Assembly: GCF_001399455.2 (NCBI RefSeq)
Contig: NZ_LLEI02000016.1
Span: 46,032 to 110,031 of the forward strand
Reading direction: 5' to 3'
DNA from: Vibrio bivalvicida
GTDB lineage: Bacteria; Pseudomonadota; Gammaproteobacteria; Enterobacterales; Vibrionaceae
DNA length: 64,000 nt
Of the stretch, positions 1 through 8,555 are shown piece by piece. The translations under genes were made by a program, and so were the position numbers. Numbering within the stretch: the stretch's first letter is position 1; each line of letters starts with the position of its first letter. A model generated the notes under the pieces. That model saw only the letters and a program-made list of their open reading frames with translations. It was not told the DNA's origin and did no database searches.

Positions 1-13
1 TTAGTGTGACACT

Positions 14-334
14 TTACTTATAATGGGGTAGGCAAGAAAAAAAGCGATAGTTACCACTTGTATGCAGGGAGCTTCGCTCTTCATGTAACGTAATGATGGA
101 GCCTTCAGGACAGTCAGAGGCGATTGGTGCTGTGACGAGTGTGGTTTGTCCAGTGTCTAATTGAACGTTCAAATATCGACGGCGGCCATCGAGGGATTGA
201 GTTACCGTCTGAGAAACAACCACACCTTTAATCGAAGAGGTGTGACTTGTTGGTAGGGTAAAAACAAGTAGAACGAGAATGAATGAGAGAATGAGCAAAG
301 CTGTAAGGAACACTTTTGGATTATTCATCATCAA
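14..334 (-). CDS. small membrane-anchored protein, unknown function
   Basis: A 106-residue protein with one hydrophobic segment at about residues 7-27, after a short Met/Asn-rich start. A polar domain of about 75 residues follows, with two cysteines (in SDCPEG and FFSCLP). This predicts a single-pass anchor with the C-terminal part in the periplasm, where the two cysteines could pair. It lies 27 nt downstream of moeB on the same strand and may be the last gene of a moeA-moeB unit. I do not recognise the family and see no motif linking it to molybdenum cofactor synthesis. The position may be chance. Confidence 0.7.
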   Translation of the reverse strand: MMMNNPKVFLTALLILSFILVLLVFTLPTSHTSSIKGVVVSQTVTQSLDGRRRYLNVQLDTGQTTLVTAPIASDCPEGSIITLHEERSSLHTSGNYRFFSCLPHYK

Positions 335-361
335 ATTTGGGGTCCTTACTGCCTTGCTAAC

Positions 362-1111
362 CTAACCGCAAACAGAGCAATTTTGCATTTTAATTAAGTT
401 CATTTCACGCCAAGACATACTCATTGCATCAAGCATTAGAATCTTGCCTTGTTTAGGTGCTCCATAATTTGCGATCACTTTAATTGCTTCCATGGCTTGC
501 ACCGCGCCGATAATGCCAACGACAGGAGACATCACCCCCGCCTCGACGCAGCTTAGGGTCGCGTTACCAAACAATGCGCTTAGACACTGATAGCAAGGCT
601 GGCTCTCATCTTGGTAGGTAAAGACACTGATTTGGCCTTCCATTCGGATAGCGGCTCCGGAAACTAAAGGTACTTTTAGATCATAGCAGAGCTTATTAAG
701 TTGATTTCTGGTTTCGACATTATCTGAGGCGTCGAGAACCAAGCTGTGCTTCTTGATTAGTTCTGAAAGCTCTCTATCACTAAGTCGTCTATCGATCGTC
801 TCAACCTCGAGGTGTGGGTTAAGCTGTTTGAGCGAATTAGACGCAGAGAGAACCTTTTTCGTCCCGACATCAGCATCGTGATGTAATACTTGTCGCTGAA
901 GGTTAGAAAGTTCAACCACATCGTCGTCAATCAGAGTTAGCTTGCCGATACCTGCCGTCGCGAGATATTGGCTAGAGGCACAACCCAAACCACCAGCACC
1001 TAAAATCAGTACAGAGGCTTGCTTTAGCGCTTCCTGACCATCAAAGTCGAACTGTTTAAGAATGATCTGGCGATTATAACGCAGCATTTCTTGGTCAGAT
1101 AAGATCTCCAA
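362..1111 (-). CDS. moeB: molybdopterin-synthase adenylyltransferase MoeB
   Basis: A 249-residue E1-like enzyme of the ThiF/MoeB/HesA family. MoeB adenylates the C-terminal glycine of MoaD so that sulfur can be transferred to it for molybdopterin synthesis in the cytoplasm. The nucleotide-binding loop GAGGLG is at residues 38-43, followed by the acidic DDD strand end and the NLQRQ arginine motif. Two CxxC pairs (CYQC and the C-terminal CSVCG) form the expected structural zinc site. The length matches the family. The stop of moeA is 9 nt upstream, so the two are co-transcribed. ThiF is the main alternative, but pairing with moeA favours MoeB. Confidence 0.95.
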   Translation of the reverse strand: MEILSDQEMLRYNRQIILKQFDFDGQEALKQASVLILGAGGLGCASSQYLATAGIGKLTLIDDDVVELSNLQRQVLHHDADVGTKKVLSASNSLKQLNPHLEVETIDRRLSDRELSELIKKHSLVLDASDNVETRNQLNKLCYDLKVPLVSGAAIRMEGQISVFTYQDESQPCYQCLSALFGNATLSCVEAGVMSPVVGIIGAVQAMEAIKVIANYGAPKQGKILMLDAMSMSWREMNLIKMQNCSVCG

Positions 1112-1120
1112 ACTTTACCT

Positions 1121-2356
1121 CTAGTACAGAGTTGGGTTGAATAACTGAATGTTGACGGTTTCACCCGCTTCAACTCGGCCACGGTCACGCTCAAGAACAA
1201 CAAAGCAGTTTGCTAAGCTCATTGAACGGAACGCGCCTGAGCTTTGGTTACCAGTTGTCTCAACAATAAATTTACCATCCTCAATTGAATAGATGCCACG
1301 TTGGTAATCGGTACGCCCCGGTGCTTTCTTAAACGCACTACGCGTAATCGCTGGGATCGATTCTGGCGCTTTCCATTCACTATGACCTGCAAGCTTGGCC
1401 AGCAAAGGCTGAACAAGGACATACATAGTTAATACGGCTGAAACAGGGTTGCCTGGTAATCCGCAGAACCATGCTGTTGAAAGTTTACCAAATGCGAAAG
1501 GTTTACCAGGTTTGATCGCTAGTTTCCAAAAACCAATTTGCCCAAGTTCTTCGAGAATATCTTTGGTGTAGTCTGCTTCACCAACACTTACACCACCAGA
1601 AGTGACAACGACATCAGCCAGAGACTGTGCTTTTTCGAACGTTGCTTTTAGTGTTTCTTGACAATCTGGGATGATTCCAAGGTCAATGGCTTCACAACCA
1701 AAGTTTTCGATCAATGGCTTAATACCATAACGGTTACTGTCATAGATTTGACCTTCAGCTAAGGTTTCGCCGAGTGGCTTAAGTTCGTCTCCAGTTGAGA
1801 AAAAAGCGACTCGAGGTTTACGAACAACCGTGACATGGCTAATGCCCAAAGTGGCAATCATGGGAATATCACGAGATGTCAGTCGGGCACCTTTATGTAA
1901 AACCACGTCGCCTTGATTGATATCATCACCCGTTGGTCGAATGTTGTTCTGTGGTTTCACATCGCTCTGATTGAACTGAATACCTTGTTCAACTACTTGA
2001 GTATTTTCTTGCATGATGACCGCATCGCATCCTTGGGGGATTTTTGCGCCAGTCATAATGCGAATGCAGGTACCTTTTGGCCAGTCCCCTTCAAAAGGTT
2101 GGCCTGCAAAAGACTTACCTGTAAGAGGCATGACATGGTTTTCAGCTAGGTCTGCTAATCGAATCGCGTAACCGTCCATCGCTGAATTATCAAAAGGAGG
2201 AACAAAAATAGGAGAGAGGATGTCTTCAGCTAGGACAAAACCGATCGCTTCAGCCAGAGGAAGTTGTAAAGTCGTTTGGATAGGTTTGATTGGCGACAGC
2301 ATTTTATCCATCGCGTCTTCGATTGGCATCAAGCCAGGTGCGTCACAGCATCCCAT
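1121..2356 (-). CDS. moeA: molybdopterin molybdenumtransferase MoeA
   Basis: A 411-residue MoeA, which inserts molybdenum into adenylated molybdopterin. The N-terminal domain carries the conserved DNSAMDGYA motif near residues 57-65. The MogA-like domain has STGDEL, TSGGVSVGEADY and KPGKPFAFG, and CGLPGNPVS follows. The C-terminal beta-barrel domain is complete. Length and domain order match E. coli MoeA. It is first in a moeA-moeB unit, as in enterobacteria. The uptake system modABC is also in this window but far away at 47-50 kb. Confidence 0.96.
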   Translation of the reverse strand: MGCCDAPGLMPIEDAMDKMLSPIKPIQTTLQLPLAEAIGFVLAEDILSPIFVPPFDNSAMDGYAIRLADLAENHVMPLTGKSFAGQPFEGDWPKGTCIRIMTGAKIPQGCDAVIMQENTQVVEQGIQFNQSDVKPQNNIRPTGDDINQGDVVLHKGARLTSRDIPMIATLGISHVTVVRKPRVAFFSTGDELKPLGETLAEGQIYDSNRYGIKPLIENFGCEAIDLGIIPDCQETLKATFEKAQSLADVVVTSGGVSVGEADYTKDILEELGQIGFWKLAIKPGKPFAFGKLSTAWFCGLPGNPVSAVLTMYVLVQPLLAKLAGHSEWKAPESIPAITRSAFKKAPGRTDYQRGIYSIEDGKFIVETTGNQSSGAFRSMSLANCFVVLERDRGRVEAGETVNIQLFNPTLY

Positions 2357-2514
2357 ATAAAAAATCCTATACTTTTATTATTGTCAGATAATCAGGCCAC
2401 TCTACCACACAAAGCCTTGTGCAATAATGACCTTCGATAAAATATGGGTGTAATTATTCAAAAATCCGAGTATCCTTGTCAGCCATCCTAAAGGGGTAAA
2501 TAAGAGGAAGTGGT

Positions 2515-3168
2515 ATGTCAGGTCTTAGCGAATCCGCAAAGTTAGTAAAAGATGCGCTAGAACAGAGAGGCTTAGAGACGCCGATGGCGCCTAATCAGTT
2601 CAGTCGAGAAGAGAAAAAAGAAAAAATCCAACACCATATGCGTGAAATATTATCTCTGCTGGAACTTGACCTTACCGATGACAGTCTTGAAGAAACACCG
2701 CATCGTATTGCGAAGATGTATGTGGATGAAATCTTCTCTGGTTTAGACTATTCAAACTTCCCGAAAATCACGGTGATCGAAAACAAAATGAACGTGAGCG
2801 AAATGGTTCGCGTCAAAGATATTACCGTGACAAGTACGTGTGAGCACCATCTTGTCACTATTGATGGCCGTGCCGCAGTCGCTTATATTCCGCGCGGCAA
2901 GATCATTGGCCTTTCAAAAATCAACCGTATTGTTCGCTTCTTCGCTCAACGCCCCCAAGTCCAAGAGCGCATGACCCAACAGATCCTCGTTGCTTTGCAA
3001 ACGTTACTTGAGTCAGATGATGTAGCGGTAACCATCGATGCAACGCATTACTGTGTAAAGTCTCGCGGTGTGATGGATGCGACGAGCGAAACCACTACCA
3101 CAGCGTTAGGTGGCATCTTTAAGTCTATCCCTGCAACGCGACATGAGTTCCTGCACGGAATTCGATAG
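2515..3168 (+). CDS. folE: GTP cyclohydrolase I (FolE)
   Basis: A 217-residue GTP cyclohydrolase I, the first enzyme of tetrahydrofolate synthesis, which converts GTP to dihydroneopterin triphosphate. The zinc-site region STCEHH and the downstream HYCVKSRG motif supply the Cys/His/Cys ligands. The substrate-binding [13 protein letters not shown] helix and the [12 protein letters not shown] segment are present. Size matches the E. coli enzyme (222 residues). The start follows a good AGAGGAAG ribosome site. It is divergent from moeA and ends at its own terminator, so it appears to be a single-gene unit. Confidence 0.97.
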   Translation: MSGLSESAKLVKDALEQRGLETPMAPNQFSREEKKEKIQHHMREILSLLELDLTDDSLEETPHRIAKMYVDEIFSGLDYSNFPKITVIENKMNVSEMVRVKDITVTSTCEHHLVTIDGRAAVAYIPRGKIIGLSKINRIVRFFAQRPQVQERMTQQILVALQTLLESDDVAVTIDATHYCVKSRGVMDATSETTTTALGGIFKSIPATRHEFLHGIR

Positions 3169-3195
3169 GGCAGCGACTGCGTTATCAACTTATTC

Positions 3196-3230
3196 AAAAC
3201 CGCTTCTATAATGAGGCGGTTTTACTTTTT
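3196..3230 (+). terminator. terminator of folE
   Basis: Inverted arms AAAACCGC and GCGGTTTT (3196-3203 and 3216-3223), followed by a T-rich run, 27 nt after the folE stop. Confidence 0.8.
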
Positions 3231-3275
3231 AAATCGAGAGAGATGCTCTTTCGATAAACCATTAAGGTTAATATT

Positions 3276-4652
3276 GTGACGAATTCATTTAAGACACTTG
3301 GTCTTCGCCCAGAACTATTAGAAACACTCGACAGCTTGGGCTACACAGAGATGACCCCTATCCAGCAGCAAGCACTGCCAATGGTATTGGCTGGTAAAGA
3401 TGTGATTGGTCAAGGTAAAACGGGCTCTGGTAAGACGGCGGCATTCTCTTTAGGGTTACTAAGCAACTTAAACGTTAAGCGATTCCGAGTACAGACTTTG
3501 GTTCTGTGCCCAACGCGTGAGTTAGCAGATCAAGTCGCGAAGGAAATTCGTACGCTCGCGCGCGGTATCCACAACATTAAAGTACTCACGCTGTGTGGCG
3601 GTATGCCTATGGGGCCGCAAATTGGCTCGCTTGAACATGGCGCTCATATATTAGTCGGAACTCCAGGTCGAATCCTTGATCATATGTCTAAAGGACGTAT
3701 CAATCTTGATGAACTGAATACTCTGGTTCTGGATGAAGCTGATCGTATGCTTGACATGGGATTTGAAGAGGCGATTGATACGATCATCGACGCCGCGCCT
3801 ATCAAGCGACAAACACTGTTGTTTAGTGCCACCTTCCCAGATAACATTGAGTCGCTTGCCGCAAAAGTGATGGTTAAGCCAGAAATGGTGAAAGTGGAGT
3901 CGACACACCAAAAAACTACCATCGAGCAGCGTTTCTACAAGTTGGATAATACAGAAGCAAAAGATGATGCACTCGAAGCACTGTTGTTGACTCACAAACC
4001 TGAATCTTCAGTCGTTTTTTGTAATACCAAGAAGGAAGTGCAAAATGTTGCGGATGAACTCAGCCACCGTGGCTTCAGTGTGGTTGAACTGCATGGCGAC
4101 ATGGAGCAACGTGAGCGTGAACAAGCATTAACCATGTTTGCCAACAAGAGTATTTCGATTCTTGTGGCAACTGACGTAGCAGCACGTGGTCTTGATGTCG
4201 ACAACCTTGATGCTGTGTTTAACTTCGAACTGTCACGCGATCCGGAAGTACATGTTCACCGTATTGGCCGAACCGGACGTGCTGGTTCAAAAGGAGTAGC
4301 GTTTAGTTTCTATAACGAGAGAGAAGAGTACCGTGTCGCGCGAATTGATGAGTATATGGATATTGCGATTTCGCCTTCACAACTGCCTGAAAAACGAGTT
4401 GAGCGTCCTTTCTATCCAAAGATGCAAACCATTCAAATCTTAGGTGGCAAAAAACAGAAAGTACGAGCGGGCGATATTTTAGGTGCACTCACCAAGCAAG
4501 CAGGTCTTGATGGTAAGAAGATCGGTAAGATCAATATTCTTGCGATGGTGTCTTATGTCGCAGTAGAGCATGACATCGTTAAACCCGCACTTAAACAACT
4601 GCAAACAGGCAAAATGAAAGGTCGTAATTTCAAAGCACGAGTCATGAAGTAA
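3276..4652 (+). CDS. dbpA: ATP-dependent RNA helicase DbpA
   Basis: A 458-residue DEAD-box helicase. It has a Q motif (TPIQQQALP), Walker A GKTGSGKT, PTRELADQ, DEAD at 153-156, SAT, and C-terminal ATDVAARGLD and HRIGRTGRAG. The C-terminal domain (IQILGGKKQKVRAGDILGAL through GRNFKARVMK) is the DbpA-specific RNA-binding domain, which in E. coli recognises hairpin 92 of 23S rRNA during 50S assembly. This domain separates it from the second DEAD-box gene in the window. Translation starts at GTG 3276, because alignment with DbpA begins here. A bulged hairpin at 4672-4696 follows the stop. Confidence 0.95.
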   Translation: MTNSFKTLGLRPELLETLDSLGYTEMTPIQQQALPMVLAGKDVIGQGKTGSGKTAAFSLGLLSNLNVKRFRVQTLVLCPTRELADQVAKEIRTLARGIHNIKVLTLCGGMPMGPQIGSLEHGAHILVGTPGRILDHMSKGRINLDELNTLVLDEADRMLDMGFEEAIDTIIDAAPIKRQTLLFSATFPDNIESLAAKVMVKPEMVKVESTHQKTTIEQRFYKLDNTEAKDDALEALLLTHKPESSVVFCNTKKEVQNVADELSHRGFSVVELHGDMEQREREQALTMFANKSISILVATDVAARGLDVDNLDAVFNFELSRDPEVHVHRIGRTGRAGSKGVAFSFYNEREEYRVARIDEYMDIAISPSQLPEKRVERPFYPKMQTIQILGGKKQKVRAGDILGALTKQAGLDGKKIGKINILAMVSYVAVEHDIVKPALKQLQTGKMKGRNFKARVMK

Positions 4653-4671
4653 CTCAGTAGCAATCTCAAGC

Positions 4672-4696
4672 CCCCAGTTGTACACAACTTCTGGGG
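4672..4696 (+). terminator. hairpin after dbpA, weak terminator
   Basis: CCCCAGTTG pairs with CAAC...CTGGGG across a bulge, 20 nt after the dbpA stop. There is no good T-tract, so it may be a 3' stabilising hairpin and not a full terminator. Confidence 0.4.
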
Positions 4697-4817
4697 TCTA
4701 TGTTTGGCATCAAAAAAATCAATCAGAGAACTTATAAACCACACCCAAGTTTGTCATCCAACCTATATCTCGCTGAACAAGCGGACTGTTTGAGTCGTAC
4801 TCTCCTGTTCTTCACTC

Positions 4818-4850
4818 AAAAAAGAGCCAACCTCTGTGGATTGGCTCTAA
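4818..4850 (-). terminator. terminator of the msrAB gene
   Basis: AGAGCCAA (4823-4830) and TTGGCTCT (4841-4848) form the stem. Read on the minus strand it is followed by a run of T, just after the msrAB stop. Confidence 0.8.
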
Positions 4851-4868
4851 GGTCGACGGTTGGATGGA

Positions 4869-6005
4869 TTAACTGTCGAATAGGTATAGATATTCCGCGT
4901 AACCCTCAGCTTCCATTTCTGATAGAGGAATAAATTTCATCGCGGCGGAATTCATGCAGTAGCGCAAGCCCGTGGGAGCAGGACCATCTTTGAATACGTG
5001 ACCTAAGTGCGAATCTGCAAAACGACTTCTTACTTCAGTCCTTGGGTAGAGTAGGTGGAAGTCGGTCTTTGTTACTACATAACCTTTGTTTATTGGTTTA
5101 GTAAAACTTGGCCAACCTGTACCAGATTTATATTTATCCGTTGACGAAAACAGTGGTTCGCCAGAAACAATATCAACATAAATACCTGGCTCTTTGTTGT
5201 CCCAGTACTTGTTTTTGAATGCGCGTTCAGTGCCTTCTTCTTGTGTCACGTAATATTGCAAATCAGTCAATTTAGCTTTGATTTGTTTATCTGAAGGCTT
5301 GCTGTAAGCCTTGATATTAGCAACGGTGTTTTTCTCATCGATCAATTGACGCAGCGTAACTGGATTTTCATCACGGTCATCACCAAAGATCTCATCAAGA
5401 TATTGGTCTCGCCCAGAGGCATAGCGATAGTAGTTGTAGCGCACTTTATTACGTTTGTAATAGTCTTGATGATAGTTCTCAGCAGGCCAAAACTTTTCAA
5501 ATCTAATCAGCTCCGTTTTCAATGATTTCTTGAAAACTCCAAGATCATCGATCTCTGCCATAAACTGCTCGGCAATCATCTTCTGCTTATCATTGTGGTA
5601 GAAGATTGCAGGGCGGTACTGCGGGCCTCTGTCAACAAACGAACCTTTATTGTCTGTTGGGTCTATATGACGAAAGAACTGATCTAGGACTTGCTCATAG
5701 CTGACGACTTTCGGATCATATTTGACTTCTATTACTTCGATATGTCCCGATTTTCCAGAAGACACTTGTTTGTAGGTTGGACTTTCTAATTCGCCACCCG
5801 AATACCCGGAAATAACGTCAATTACGCCGTTGAATTTTTCTAGGTCTGATTCGGTACACCAAAAGCAGCCTCCTGCTAGCGTGGCAACTTCGTATCCTTT
5901 TGACGTTGTGTTTTTCGGCATGTCACTGTCTGCTGTACCTACAAAAGAGGCGAGGGCAGCAACGGCTGCGATCGCGGATAGGACAAACTTAAACTTTACT
6001 TTCAT
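4869..6005 (-). CDS. msrAB: exported MsrA-MsrB fusion, peptide methionine sulfoxide reductase
   Basis: A 378-residue bifunctional reductase that repairs both the S and R forms of methionine sulfoxide. An N-terminal hydrophobic segment (residues 5-24) looks like a signal peptide or anchor, placing it in the periplasm. The MsrA domain starts at about residue 38 and has GGCFWC with catalytic Cys47. The MsrB domain (about 250-378) has SGTGWPSF and the catalytic RYCMNS. The usual zinc CxxC of many MsrB proteins is replaced at the first site by SGEPLF, so this is a zinc-free type. Its electron donor (a DsbD-like or thioredoxin partner) is not encoded nearby. Confidence 0.93.
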   Translation of the reverse strand: MKVKFKFVLSAIAAVAALASFVGTADSDMPKNTTSKGYEVATLAGGCFWCTESDLEKFNGVIDVISGYSGGELESPTYKQVSSGKSGHIEVIEVKYDPKVVSYEQVLDQFFRHIDPTDNKGSFVDRGPQYRPAIFYHNDKQKMIAEQFMAEIDDLGVFKKSLKTELIRFEKFWPAENYHQDYYKRNKVRYNYYRYASGRDQYLDEIFGDDRDENPVTLRQLIDEKNTVANIKAYSKPSDKQIKAKLTDLQYYVTQEEGTERAFKNKYWDNKEPGIYVDIVSGEPLFSSTDKYKSGTGWPSFTKPINKGYVVTKTDFHLLYPRTEVRSRFADSHLGHVFKDGPAPTGLRYCMNSAAMKFIPLSEMEAEGYAEYLYLFDS

Positions 6006-6110
6006 ATCAACCTCATCGATTGTTTTCGTTATCGATTAATAAGAACGGCCAAAGCAAGAAAAAATTACCAATCTGATATAAGTTTTATTGGTTTGCTTTC
6101 GTTGAAGATC

Positions 6111-6140
6111 AAAAAAGACGCTGGGAACGCGTCTTTTAAA
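6111..6140 (-). terminator. terminator of the tyrP-type gene
   Basis: Perfect stem AAAAGACGC (6113-6121) and GCGTCTTTT (6129-6137), with a T run on the minus strand, 26 nt beyond the stop of the transporter gene. Confidence 0.85.
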
Positions 6141-6163
6141 AGATTGGAATTAAACGGCAGCTG

Positions 6164-7366
6164 TTATCCCAAAGATGGGAGAACACCCGCAGTAATAAGA
6201 ATTTGTGCGCCAACTATTAATACACCAACCGTACTGCCAACGGCTAAACCAAGGTTTCCACCAAATACTTGGTAATGCTCGTCATCGGCTTGTACACGGG
6301 CCTTCTTAACCATCAATATGGGTAAGAAAATCGCAAGAACAACCAGTGCAATGGCTGCATAACCAAGAGCCATGATAAAGCCCTGTGGATAGAAAAGAGC
6401 GAAGCCCATCGGTGGAACAAAAGTAATTAAGCCAACCAAGGTTCGTGAATGTCCTTTGCCTTGCTTCTTAAGCGTGTCACCCAAAAATTCAAACAAACCT
6501 AAACTTACTCCCAAAAACGAGGTGAGCAGTGCTAGATCGGCGAACAGTCCGATCGTTTGACCTAAGCTAGAAGCATGGACAGTTGTCGAGAGCGTCGAAA
6601 TTAACGCGCTAAGCCCTTGGTTCTCTAGCAACGTAGATTGGTTCACAACGCCTAGCGTCACAATTTGCCAAAACACATAAACGACTAAAGGAATCGCAGA
6701 GCCAATCAAAATCGCTTTGCGCAGCGACGGGGTATGGCCATCTAAGTAGTTAACAATTGCAGGGATGCTACCGTGGAAACCAAATGACGTAAAAATGACC
6801 GGAATAGCGGCAATCACCAACCCTTGTTCAACCGGCATACTCAAAAGGTAAGATTCGGTGACATTCGGTGCCAAAAACGTCAGCACCATCGCCATCGCAA
6901 CGATCTTGATTAAAAATAATACGCGGTTCACTTTATCGACTGTCGCGGTACCAATCACAACTACACTAGCCACAATTAGTGTAAAGACTACCGTTGATGT
7001 AGTGTTCGAAACCTCAATGTCTGTGAAGCTTGCAATACGCTCGGCAAACTGTGCCCCACCGCCAGCTATGTACGCTGCACACAGTGCATAGAACAAAAAC
7101 ATCATGGCAAAGCTAGCGATCCATTTCCCTTTTGTCCCTAAAAACTGCTTCGCGAGTGAATGTAATGTCGCATCTTGATCTGCGTGTTGGTGGACTTCAA
7201 TCATCAATAAAGCGGTGTATGCCATAAGGGCCCAAAGTGCAACCATGACCATAAGTGATGTTGAGAAACCGATTCCGGCCGATGCGAGGGGAAGTGCGAG
7301 CATGCCAGCACCAATGGTGGTACCCGCAATGATCAAAGTACTACCCAATACCTTTGATTTTGTCAT
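6164..7366 (-). CDS. tyrP: aromatic amino acid permease, TyrP type
   Basis: A 400-residue inner membrane protein of the hydroxy/aromatic amino acid permease (HAAAP) family with about 11 hydrophobic segments. The start (LGSTLIIAGTTIGAGMLALP) and the segment ending in LWALMAYTALLMIEVHQHA closely follow E. coli TyrP, the proton-driven tyrosine importer. Mtr and TnaB are related alternatives, but the N-terminus is closer to TyrP. Two sequences resembling TyrR boxes lie upstream (7461-7478 and 7514-7531), which fits regulation by aromatic amino acids. It is a single-gene unit. Confidence 0.88.
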   Translation of the reverse strand: MTKSKVLGSTLIIAGTTIGAGMLALPLASAGIGFSTSLMVMVALWALMAYTALLMIEVHQHADQDATLHSLAKQFLGTKGKWIASFAMMFLFYALCAAYIAGGGAQFAERIASFTDIEVSNTTSTVVFTLIVASVVVIGTATVDKVNRVLFLIKIVAMAMVLTFLAPNVTESYLLSMPVEQGLVIAAIPVIFTSFGFHGSIPAIVNYLDGHTPSLRKAILIGSAIPLVVYVFWQIVTLGVVNQSTLLENQGLSALISTLSTTVHASSLGQTIGLFADLALLTSFLGVSLGLFEFLGDTLKKQGKGHSRTLVGLITFVPPMGFALFYPQGFIMALGYAAIALVVLAIFLPILMVKKARVQADDEHYQVFGGNLGLAVGSTVGVLIVGAQILITAGVLPSLG

Positions 7367-7460
7367 TGTATAATATTCTTTACATTAGGTTGATTTTAAT
7401 GGCTGTTTTGGCTAATTAATAAACAGAACATAGCCTAACTAGCTGCAATGTTGGTGATTG

Positions 7461-7531
7461 TGTAAAATATATCGAACATAATCAAGGGGAATGTACATAT
7501 ATATCACTATTGGTGTAAAGGTTCCTATACA
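7461..7531 (-). promoter_or_regulatory. two TyrR-like boxes upstream of the permease gene
   Basis: The TyrR consensus in enterobacteria is TGTAAA-N6-TTTACA. The sequence shows TGTAAA-N6-TATACA at 7514-7531 (one mismatch) and TGTAAA-N6-CGAACA at 7461-7478 (three mismatches), about 95 and 150 nt upstream of the permease start. E. coli tyrP has one strong and one weak box. Binding here is inferred. Confidence 0.45.
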
Positions 7532-7552
7532 AAGTGGTGGGAAGTGGGTGAC

Positions 7553-7564
7553 GTAAACGTTTAC
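7553..7564. promoter_or_regulatory. LacI-family-type palindromic operator
   Basis: A perfect 12-bp palindrome, GTAAACGTTTAC, with the central AAACGTTT typical of LacI-family regulators such as PurR. It lies 36 bp before a plausible promoter (TTGCCC at 7600-7605, 16-nt spacer, TATAAG at 7622-7627) that would serve the small ORF at 7713. The regulator is unknown. Confidence 0.45.
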
Positions 7565-7599
7565 TTGGGATGAATTTCAAATCGTCACCACAATTTACT

Positions 7600-7627
7600 T
7601 TGCCCTTTCAAAAAACTGTCATATAAG
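7600..7627 (+). promoter_or_regulatory. predicted sigma-70 promoter of the 39-codon ORF
   Basis: TTGCCC and TATAAG separated by 16 nt. The predicted transcript would begin near 7634, include the hairpin at 7648-7682 and reach the strong ribosome site at 7701-7707. The -35 is imperfect. Confidence 0.4.
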
Positions 7628-7647
7628 TGCTTTAAAAAGGAACAATA

Positions 7648-7682
7648 AACCCGCATATTCGAGTGAGAGTCCGAATAGGGTT
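7648..7682 (+). promoter_or_regulatory. leader hairpin before the 39-codon ORF
   Basis: AACCC (7648-7652) pairs with GGGTT (7678-7682), and TATTCG (7656-7661) with CGAATA (7672-7677). This gives an 11-bp stem with a three-base bulge. It sits 18 nt upstream of the ribosome site and could be a leader control element. Confidence 0.4.
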
Positions 7683-7712
7683 CTAAGAAGTGTTTTTATT
7701 AAGGAGGTCAGA

Positions 7713-7832
7713 ATGAGTGACCAAACAGAAAACGAAGAATGCCTTGAGCTATTAGATGCGATGGAAATTGGCTTTGAGCTCTCAGATTATGAGCAGTCAA
7801 TTGAAGAACTCGCAGAAGAAATCTTCAAATAA
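7713..7832 (+). CDS. 39-residue acidic microprotein, unknown
   Basis: ATG at 7713 follows a near-ideal AAGGAGG (7701-7707) and opens 39 codons ending in TAA at 7830-7832. About a third of the residues are Asp or Glu and almost none are basic. There is one cysteine near residue 10 and a predicted amphipathic helix at the end (EELAEEIFK). There is no signal peptide and no membrane segment. It has its own likely promoter, a structured leader and a terminator (7878-7899), which argues for a real gene. I do not recognise it. A small regulator binding a basic partner is possible but unproven. Confidence 0.65.
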   Translation: MSDQTENEECLELLDAMEIGFELSDYEQSIEELAEEIFK

Positions 7833-7877
7833 CAATTCTTCAACAATGATATCGCTACTAAGGTAGCAAACGGAAAG

Positions 7878-7905
7878 AGCCAGTGCATTCGCGCTGGCTT
7901 TGTGC
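7878..7905 (+). terminator. terminator of the microprotein gene
   Basis: AGCCAGTGC and GCGCTGGCT (7878-7886 and 7891-7899) form a nine-pair stem with one G-T wobble, followed by TTTGTGCTTTT. Confidence 0.75.
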
Positions 7906-7944
7906 TTTTATTGAAAAAGAAGACGTTATTGCAAGGCTAATTGA

Positions 7945-8520
7945 TTGAACTATCTCGCCCACTTACACATTGCAGATCATTGCGATTCGAATTTACTTGG
8001 CAACTTGCTAGGTGATTTTGTAAAAGGTAATCCTGAATCTCAGTTTCCAAACAACGTCTCCCAAGGCGTGCGCCTGCACCGATATGTCGATTCATTCACA
8101 GACCATCATGAGCAAGTTCTCGAAGTAAAAGGCTTGTTTCCAAATGGAGTAAGGCGCTTTTCAGGTATCGCTTTGGATATGTTTTGGGATCACTGCTTAG
8201 CTAAACAGTGGAGTCAGTTCCACTCGAACTCACTGAATGAGTTTTGCCAACAAGCAGAGCATCGTGTATCTCTCGACAGCCACAATGAACTACCTGAGCG
8301 CTTCTTACGTGTTTCCTCCGCGATGTGGCAAGGACGTTGGTTGGAGTCTTACCAGCACCTAGACAATATTGAATATGCGTTGCAACGGATGTCTGGTCGG
8401 TCTCCCAGAATGGAGCGGTTAAGTGATTGTTTTCCACATATTGAGCGAAATTATGACCACTTGGTTGAGACATTCTCAACCTTCTACCCTGATGTGCTAA
8501 CTGCGAGCAAAAGTTTTTGA
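7945..8520 (+). CDS. acpH: acyl carrier protein phosphodiesterase AcpH
   Basis: A 191-residue hydrolase of the AcpH family, which removes the 4'-phosphopantetheine group from holo-ACP. The N-terminus MNYLAHLHIA, followed by NLLGNLLGDFVKG, and the VDSFTDHH metal-site region are typical. The start is TTG at 7945, because the family begins with MNYLAH exactly here and AAGG lies just upstream. Length matches the E. coli protein (193 residues). The helicase gene begins 36 nt downstream and may be co-transcribed. Confidence 0.92.
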   Translation: MNYLAHLHIADHCDSNLLGNLLGDFVKGNPESQFPNNVSQGVRLHRYVDSFTDHHEQVLEVKGLFPNGVRRFSGIALDMFWDHCLAKQWSQFHSNSLNEFCQQAEHRVSLDSHNELPERFLRVSSAMWQGRWLESYQHLDNIEYALQRMSGRSPRMERLSDCFPHIERNYDHLVETFSTFYPDVLTASKSF

Positions 8521-8555
8521 TAGAATCGTCGGCCTTGCAATTAAAGGTTACGCGC

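Noticed and set aside
8517..8555. Start of the RhlE-like helicase at TTG 8517
   Set aside because: It would overlap the acpH end, has no ribosome site, and the family begins at the ATG at 8556.
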